Source: Glandiceps talaboti
Lineage: Eukaryota; Hemichordata; Enteropneusta; Spengelidae
Assembly (NCBI RefSeq): GCF_964340395.1
Contig: NC_135561.1
Coordinates: 4,029,001-4,093,000 of the forward strand
Direction of reading: 5' to 3'
Length of the DNA stretch: 64,000 nt
In this document: positions 28,201-37,800 of the stretch, one piece after another
How the letters are laid out: each line of letters begins with the position of its first letter
Position numbering within the stretch: the stretch's first letter is position 1
Notes under the pieces: model-generated
Seen by the model: the letters and a program-made list of their open reading frames with translations, nothing else
What the model was told of the DNA's origin: nothing
The model's database searches: none
Made by a program: the position numbers and the translations under genes

Positions 28201-31200
28201 GTATTCCTAGGTAAGTGGTAGTATGTAGATACAGGTAGTATTCCTAGGTAAGTGGTAGTATGTAGATACAGGTAGTATTCCTAGGTAAGTGGTAGTGTTA
28301 TCTTCCACTTTATATCCTTGGGACAAGCAATGTTTACACTATCTTGATTACAGTGTGGTTACTCGTAGTATATCCACATAACCAAAGCACTGCTACCACT
28401 ATTTCAATCTATCCCATCAAACAACAGTTCTAGTTTGTGTCTAACTTAGATAGTTGATAGTTTGCTTTCCTGAATAATAGCAGAAATGAGGAAAATTATA
28501 TTTACATGAACATTTTGTTGCATTTTAAAAGTTTTTTTGAAGATTACTTTGTGTAACTGCCAAAACATTTACCTGATAAATTTATTTCTAACAATTTTGA
28601 AGGAATGTAATTTTTTTTAACGTAACAGCTCATTTATGTTTTTTACCATTTTTTGTATGTTTCTCAGATCAAGTATCAAAGGCTGGTTACCTGCTGGTAT
28701 CATGTATGCTGCTGTAATATATGCAGGTTCCAAGGCCCTTAGCAAATTAGTAAGTATATATATATATGTATATGCTACTTTTATGTATGCAGGTTCCAAG
28801 GCCATAAGCAAATTAGTAAGTACAATACACTATAGAATAGAATAGAATAGAATAGAATAGAATAGAATAGAAAAGAAAAGAATCTTTATTGCATCCATCA
28901 AGAAAACTACATTTCTTCATTGGATTTTCTGTATTAAGCATTTGGTGTTAAAACAAACTAGTAAATATATTAACTACACTAATAATAGTTAACAAAAAAA
29001 CCAACAAAATAAGGTTTATACGAAAATGTCAACTTTTGGTTAGATAACTGTCGTGTATAAATTGTTTTTAACTCTGTAATAATGTCTTTCCTTTTGATGA
29101 GCGCTGAATTTATGAAAGTTGTGTATTATATGAGATTAACCTATACAATATATTTTATATTTTGCTATTTTTAGTACACGATCTGTATCATAATAAAACA
29201 CACAGAAGTTTTCTATCTCTCATAAAACTTGAGAGACATATCATAGTGTTGATTTAGTTTTTTGTTTGACGTTATAAAAAATTTGCAAATTTATGAAATG
29301 TAGGTTTATATTTTTCTGATTTTTTTGATGCTTTCCTTTCTTTGTGATAAAGAGTAAAAGGAAAGCTGACAACTTATTTCATTCAGATTAACACTGTATT
29401 TCAAAATATTGATAAATTATACATATTTTGTGAAAAAAAAGAGAGAAAAAAAACTGAAAATGGGAATAAGATGAAATTGATAGAGTAATATAAACTCGTT
29501 GAATTCTCAAACTCTCAACCCTTCTATAATAAGATTTAATCTAATACCATCAGTATGTATAGTTAATCAGATTATGTTTGCATGTAAAAGACAGCTGTTG
29601 CAGTGTTCAGATTCAGCTAGTTTTTTTAACGGTTGTATCGGTAATTTCATTGATGTTGTATCTTCATATATTCATCACTTAGATATATATACTATGTGAT
29701 GTAAATTAGACCAGTTATTGATCATAATTTATGTTAATTATTTTTTGTCAATTATCATGTCTTTAGTTCTTAAAGTGGTCATATGGATGAGGATTGGGTA
29801 TTTATTTTGGATTTTTGATTTATAAAACAATTTGATCATGGCATCCTACTTGAAAAATCAGTGTGAAACAACATTGTCCAAGTGTGTGTTTGTCACTTTA
29901 TGCATTGCAAAAGCATAAAAAGTGTGTAAAATGTTTGTTATTGTATGTACAATAACAAACATTTTACACATTTTTTATACTTTTGCAACTACAAACAAGG
30001 ACTGGGCATATGTTGTGTCATATTGATTTTTCAAATATAAATCCAATATCCAAAATAAATACCCAATCTTCATCCATATGGTCACTTTAAACCTACACTA
30101 GCTGTAACTGGGGTAATATTTTTTATCAGATAATCAACGATATGCAATATGAATTGTCACAGTATCAATAATTAGACTTTGTACATATCAATTAGTGATC
30201 TATTTTATGTACTAGTACTAGTAGTATGGTTATATGTTGATATCAGATTGTAATGGGTGGATGGGGTGGGGGTGGGGGCTGATTTTTGGGTCTCTATCCA
30301 AAATTTGAAAAATCAATTTGATGGACGTATTTCACCATACTATGTGTACAGCTAGCATCACCTGCAATTAAAACAGATTTGTGTAGGCTACACAAATCTG
30401 TTCAATTGCAGGTGATTCAATACTGTTCAGGGTATACGGTATTATGATTAAGTTACCGTATCTAACAGAACAGTTTCAAAATATGTTCCAGTTGCTGTTT
30501 TTAAGACTGTGTTACTGGAATTTTGGTTTGAGAATTGATGTAATTAATAGATAAATTATAAATTGATCAATGGAGAATAGATCAATGGGCAATAAATGAA
30601 AAATAGATAAATAGAAAATATTGATAGCTTTCATTAATACTTGGACAGCAGCACAAAATTTATCTCTTCACATAATAACCTCTGTTAATAGACCCTCCAC
30701 AACACTGATGAAGGATCTGTGCTCTGTTTTACTATTCTACCATTTATATTGGGTAGGTGACTGGGTTATGACAGTGTATAGTGTATAGTGTATAGTGTTT
30801 CAATACTCATCATGATGCCAGATCAAGTATAGCATTGTGTACAGTTTGTAGCTACAGAATAATTTGTTTGCCAATAAACAAATGCATATTCTTTATTTAT
30901 TTTTTTTTATCTTTTCAGTCGATTCCAGTGTTTGTGATATTTCAAAACATGATACATATAACAGTGGCTGTATTGGAATGGGGTTACCTTGGTAAAATAC
31001 CAACCTTTGATATTCAAATTAGGTAAGGTCACAATTAGATTTATTTTAAAACAGTGTGAAGGCTCCATTAAGTTGGTAAACTATAGTAAGTAGTTAGTGT
31101 AACACGAACTATTTACAGAGCAAATGGGCTTTCAGCCATGGAATATGACATTGTTACACACACTCAGATAGTCTTGGTTACCCAGACTCCCACTGCTAGG

Positions 31201-34200
31201 GGCTCTACTGCAAGACCACCCAGATGAGACTCTGGGGAAACATAATCCATTGTTGGTTGCATTGGAAGTCATTCAATACATTTCTTCTAAGTAAAGAAGA
31301 ATGTACTTACAAGGCCCGGCCTTCATAGTAAAGATGCTTGAGAAATGGAAAACTGTCGTGAAGGAACTTGAATTGTTCAGCATGCAATGTTAGAGGTGAT
31401 GTATTCACCAGAACAGGGAAAGTAATGGCAAGTTTGAGTGTTTTGACTCATATTTCAAACACAGTAGAACCGGCGTAGACAGGCGTTGTTGTGATACAGA
31501 CACGCATTGTTGTGATGTAGAATGACCAGAGTATATATTCCATATTTTTTGTTGAACCTGGCTCATGCACGGTATAAATTGTGTTGTACAATTTATTATG
31601 CAACGATAATGTGAAGGAGAAATGCAACATTGATAGGAAAACTAACAATAACATAATGACCAAACACTCAATTATATACCCAAAATTTGTTTTTCAGGTT
31701 AAAAGTATATAATATTTTAAAATGTTTCATTTCTTTGTTTTAGCTATCTGTGGATGCTAGTGTCAGCATTACTTGTTTGGCAGAATGATCCTCAGGTAAG
31801 TTGTCATCTTATTGGTTGCATGTTTTGTATTTGCCATGTCTGTATTTGAAATGAAGTTGGCGTTTGGATTTTAAGAAAAGGTCAAAAGTTTGACCCCCAT
31901 CTAGAATGTTATGTGATGTTTCCCCAGCTACAGAAAACAATAGGTCATTGTGAGTGTTTAGTTGGGATGTGTTGTAAATACATGATGTATGAATTGGTAT
32001 CATGTTCATCTACATAATTGAGATGAGGATGTTATCACTGATTAGAATGACAAGAAGTGATGTCATCACTGATTAGAATCACAAGAAGTGATGTTATCAC
32101 TGATTGGAATCACATGAAGTGATGTCATCACTGATTAGAATCACATGAAGTGATGTCAGCACTGATTAGAATTACAAGAAGTGATGGCATCACTGATTAG
32201 AATCACAAGAAGTGATGTCATCACTGATTGGAATCACATGAAGTGATGTCATCACTGATTAGAATCACATGAAGTGATTTCATCTTTTTTAGTCTTTTGT
32301 GAAGGTTATCTCATTCTGTATTAAATCAGCATGAAGGCTTGCATTTTATATTAGGTATGCCTAACATGAGATAATTTATGCAGAGCCAATGAGATTGAAG
32401 CAATCCAGAGAGATGGTTTCTATTCAGTGTTTGTTCACATAATGACAAAATAGATTAAAATAACATCAATAACTGTACTTTATAGTTACTAATTTCCTGT
32501 CTGTATTTCAAATATTATAGTTTTAGTTCAACACAGCTTTGATTCATCGTTTATGTAATCAAATAAAACTAAATTTTATTTGATAAGATACAGGAAATTA
32601 CAAAATATGGTCACTGTATTTCATTTCTGAGAAACTTGTCTTTTAAGCTTGAATACTAAGACTTGGTGTGCATGGGGTGAATAATATAGTGGATATGTAT
32701 GAGGTATTGCTTGTCATTTGATGGTGTATACATGTATATATTCCATGGGTGTTGAATTTGTGTCATTGGATGTTTCTATTTGCTTCATGCCAACTAAATT
32801 TAGACGGGCTTGTTGGTATAAGTGATGGTAGTACTTTGAAAGGCTAATGTAGAGGTGAATAATGTAATATTTCATAATTCTGTTTTCTGGATTAATTCAA
32901 TTTAATGTACATTGTCATGCAATCATTGTTATAGCCATAAAAACTTTGAAGTATTATGTATATGAAAAATTGTAAATTACCTAAATTTGAATGAGCTGGG
33001 GGTGGAGGGGGGGTCTGTGTTGTTTGGTATGGTCAAACTCAATAACACCCTTATTTTGTACAGCCAGTATGCCCTCTAATGATAGCCAAATTTTGTTGTT
33101 GTGAGTCAAAATGATAAAAACTGGCATTTCTTGTGAGTCACCATACATAGTACAAGATAGGGGAACACCAAATTTTGGTTTGTCACTAGAAATTGTGTGT
33201 GTCAGTGGCATGTTAAATTAGCTTAGAGGGCACACAGGTACAGACCTAGATAATTTGATCAAACCTCATCAACACAGTGTGGGTTCAAAGCCAGACTAAT
33301 GTGGTAATTGGTAATGTACTACAGGCTGCTCGGCCATTAGACTGTAAGATATGTCCTGTCACTCTGCCCTGACTGGCCTGCTGTGTGAAAGGGGTTGACC
33401 GATATGTGAGGGCACGCTATCACAGTGTACCTTACTAGCTACTTAGCCATCAACATCTAATGTATTTTGTCCATTGTATTGCTGTTATAATAGTTGTATC
33501 ATCTTTTGAGTCCTATGTAGTTATTCTATTATTTTACAGTGTAACTTATGGCTATAACAGTGTACTTAGGATTTGGACTGTAGAATGGCTGTCATGTTGG
33601 TCCAGAAATATTTAATATATTTATTAGGGTATGTTGCAAAAATGATAATTTTCAAGGAACACCATAACTTTGTGATTGCTTACTAGTAATCAAGCTTTGT
33701 ACTCTATGATAATAGTGTCCTGTGATAATTTAGGAAGGCTGTGTTACGTTCAAAATAGCTTTGATGTGGTGGTACTGAGGTGTAAGGGTAGAAGGGGTCA
33801 ATCTAATTTTGTTTCAATCAGTTTGATCTTCTCATGAATATGTTAATGAGCATACAATGTATCCATTCTTGTACTCCTAGGGCTGTTATGCTGGTGAGCT
33901 ATATACAGCTCTGTTCTTTTCTGTCAATATTTAAAGGATTTGATTTGTTTCATTTATTTCATGTTGTAAAAGGAAGTAAAAGATGTAAGGTTTTATTGAG
34001 TAAGTGTTAAAGATATTGGTAGGTTTTCATTTGTACATACTGGTCAACACAGTGCACTTGTGATGTTGTTGTATAGTGACACTTTCGCACAAACAGAGAA
34101 TAGAACACACAATATATTATCTAAACCATAAATAAACAAGATTACCAAACATCAGCAACACTTACTGTTAATTTTTGTAAAATCATAATTTAACTGCAGA

Positions 34201-34607
34201 ATAATCCAATGATATGTGTATGTATGTATGTATGTATGTATGTATGTATGTATGTGTGTGTGGGGGTGGGGGCTGGGGTGGGTGTGTATGTGTATGTGTA
34301 GGTGTATGTGTATGTGTAGGTGTGTGTGTGTAGGTGTATGTAGGTGTATGTATGTATGTGTGTCTGTGTGCATGTATGTATGTGTGTGTGTGTGTATGTA
34401 TGTATGGGTGTGTGTCTCTATGTGTATGTATGTGTATGTGTATATGTATATGTATGTATGTGCATCCCTTACATAATTCTTTCACTAAGCTCCCATCTGG
34501 TCGCCGTTACAGAATGCCTCTTGCAAGGAAAAACCTTTTTAAAAAATCGTTCATTCCAACAGCTGTGTCTATTTTAAACTCACTGTAAAGTCATTTTAAA
34601 CTCACTG

Positions 34608-34640
<33 letters not shown>

Positions 34641-34792
34641 ATTGTACTTGTGTAAATAGTTTGTAAATTGTGTTTTGAGCCGAAAGACAAATTTCCGCAT
34701 TCATATACGGATAATAAAGTTATTGAATTGAATTGAATTGAATGTGTGTGGGTGTGTGTGTGTGTGCATGTGTGTCTGTGTATATGTGTCTG

Positions 34793-34875
<83 letters not shown>

Positions 34876-37800
34876 ACATTGATAAACTTCATGTCCACTA
34901 TGTGATCAAATTTACCTGTATAATGTTCTGATATTTCCCCCTGCACATAATAACATTTTGATAACCAAGACCACTTTATGCATAAGATAAATATTTTTGA
35001 AGGATTAAAAAGATCCTTTTCATGAATTGAGATTATATATAGATGTCATTAAATTGGTTGTCATCATCATTGTCTCTATATCATGGTTCTTGTTATTTTG
35101 TTGTTGTTTATTTATAATCGTGATATTTTTTTTGTACAGTTTGATGAAGGTGGATACATTTGGATGTGTATTCATATATTCTCTTCTGCACTTTACAATG
35201 TATACACATCTCACATCAGTAACAACATCAAACTAAGGTATGTTAGATTCTAGCCTGAATGATCTAGTCATTGTTCCTAATTATGGGATATACTCAACAA
35301 GTAGGGTAGCAAGTGGTTACATAAGTGGACCAACGACTGGACCTTACAGACTAGTTGATGTTTACTTGTCCATCAACCTGATTGAAATCCGATGTAGTGT
35401 ACATGTCACGTTTTCTTTTGGGCTGTTACATTTACTGTCGTTTGGTTCTTTTGTGAATGCTCATTACATACATCTGGTACACTACCATAGGTTTTCCCCT
35501 GAACCCAAACTCGTACTTACGAGTAGCGAATCAAAAAGAAAGAAAGAAAGAAAGAATGACCAAACAATAAAGATAACATCATTGTCTTTGCTCTGTGATC
35601 GTGCTCTTTTCAAGTACCGTACCCATATGTTTCGGCATATTACGCATTTTCATTGGTTGAGTGAATTCACTCAGTGCTCTTGTTTGGCTCGGAAAAACCA
35701 GTCCTATGGTATTTTGTCAGATGTATGTAAACGACAGTAAACGTAACAGCCAGATTGCTCTTCTCTCAAATAAATTGTAAAAACTTGCATTTTTAATCCA
35801 AAGTACTTCCTAGATGTAGGTTTTTGGGAATTGTGAGAGATAAACAATGATCTATTTTGAAATAAATGATGCTTAATAAATAATGATGATAACTATCTAA
35901 AGTTATGTATTTTCAGAAAAAATAATTATGAAAATTTTATTTGTCATGTTGTTTGCCTTTTGTCACACTGACCCAAAATGGGTTTGTTGTTTGGGGTGAA
36001 AACATGATTTTTCATTATATCTGTTCAATATTCTATGAAACTTTGAAAGAATATAACTTGACAACAAAGTGCAGGGTTGTAATGTTTTTAGTTGTTTTAG
36101 ATCTGTAGATTTCAAACATAAAATATTACAAAATTCTATGTTCTTATCATCTCATGTTCCTTTGCAATGTGAAAGTGAAACTGAAAGTGAGGTACTATAA
36201 ATCTAAAATCTATAAATCCAAGTTATCCTATGTAAATCAGTTCATATGTGTTCAGTTTGTTATGTAAGCTGATTCTGATGATGGTCTGAACACAGTGACA
36301 AGTATATTCAAATTAGTTAGAAACCTATAGAAATGAGCTTTGTTGAGATTATATAGTATTAGGACTCACTCTCTCTTTAAATTAAGAAAAAATTTGGTTT
36401 GTAAAGACAGTGATAAAGTATATTCAGATTAGATAGAGATTGGCAGAAATGGGCTTTGTTGAGACTATCTAGTCAAAGGGGGGGGGGGGAGGTTTGACTC
36501 GGTCACATATTTTATTCACCACACTGCCATCTAGTGGTGAACACTGAACAGTAATCATCGTCAGTTTGTCCTGAGGAAGGCAACAGTCACATTACCAAAA
36601 CGTAGACATGAACAAAAGTAACTTGGTTGTGTAGCATAGAACATTACTATATTATTGAAGTTCCAACCTTATAAACCTGTTTACTGATATCTAGTCTTCT
36701 CTTTTAAAATAAAATGTGATTAAAACTGTTTTTTTTCCTTTGTTATCAGTGAAGTGAGTAAGTTATACTGCAATTACCTGTTTGCATTGTTGATACTAGT
36801 ACCACTTATGGTTGTGTTAGGTAAGTAATATTTTAGTTATAGTCACTTTTGTACTTATGTTTTACCAATCTTTTGTACCTTTGGTGAATTTAATCATTTT
36901 TGTATTATTTATTGTATTTTAATGTGTTGAGTCTTTGTTTTGTGTTATGTTCTGAGTTTGGTTGTTTTCATATTTATGACAAGCATGAAATTACCCTAAA
37001 AGGGACAAAATAAAGTATTATTTCACCTCACCTAACCTCACCTCACCTCACCTCGCCTCAGGCCAGCCCACCTCACTCACCTCACCTCACCTCACCTCAC
37101 CTACCTCAGCCCAGCCCACCTCACCTCACCTCACCTCACCTCACCTCACCTCACCTCAGGCCAGCCTAGCCCAGCCCACCTCACCTCACCTCACCTCACC
37201 CCACCTCACCTCAGGCCAGGCCAGGCCACCTCACCTCATCTCTCACCCCACCTCACCTTAGGCCAACCCAGCCCAGCCCAGCCCAGTCCACCTCACCTCA
37301 TCCCACCCCACCCCACGTCACCTCAGCCCAGCCAAGCTCAGCCCAGCCCACCTCACCACATCTCAACTCACCTCACTTCAGCATATCCCACCCCACCCCA
37401 CTCCACCTCACCTCAGCCCAGCCAAGCTCAGCCCAGCCCACCTCACCTCATCTCAACTCACCCCACTCCATCCCACCCCAGCATTGGTGATGTAAACGTA
37501 CATTCATGATGTCACAACACATTTTCATGATGTAGGCACACATATTGATGATTTAGGCATACATTTTGAAGATGTTGGCACACATTTTCATGATGTAGGC
37601 ACACACATTGATGATATAGATACACATATTTATGATGTATGCATACATTCATGATGTCACAGCACATAATGATGATGTAGGCACACATTATGATGATGTA
37701 GTTGAAACATAACTAACAATGTCGTATTTTCACTCAACAATGTATTCAGAGTATTTTACAGTTGTAGTTGTATTTTATTGTACACTTACAGGTGATGCAT

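Noticed and set aside
23886-28295. CRISPR-like array
   Set aside because: The units are directly contiguous without unique spacers, and the DNA is eukaryotic. It is a minisatellite.
35240-35740. 166-codon frame in TMEM241 intron 6
   Set aside because: It starts at the exon 6 donor, lacks any recognisable domain, includes an AAAG microsatellite and would break the TMEM241 frame if retained. A LINE fragment is possible but I could not show it.
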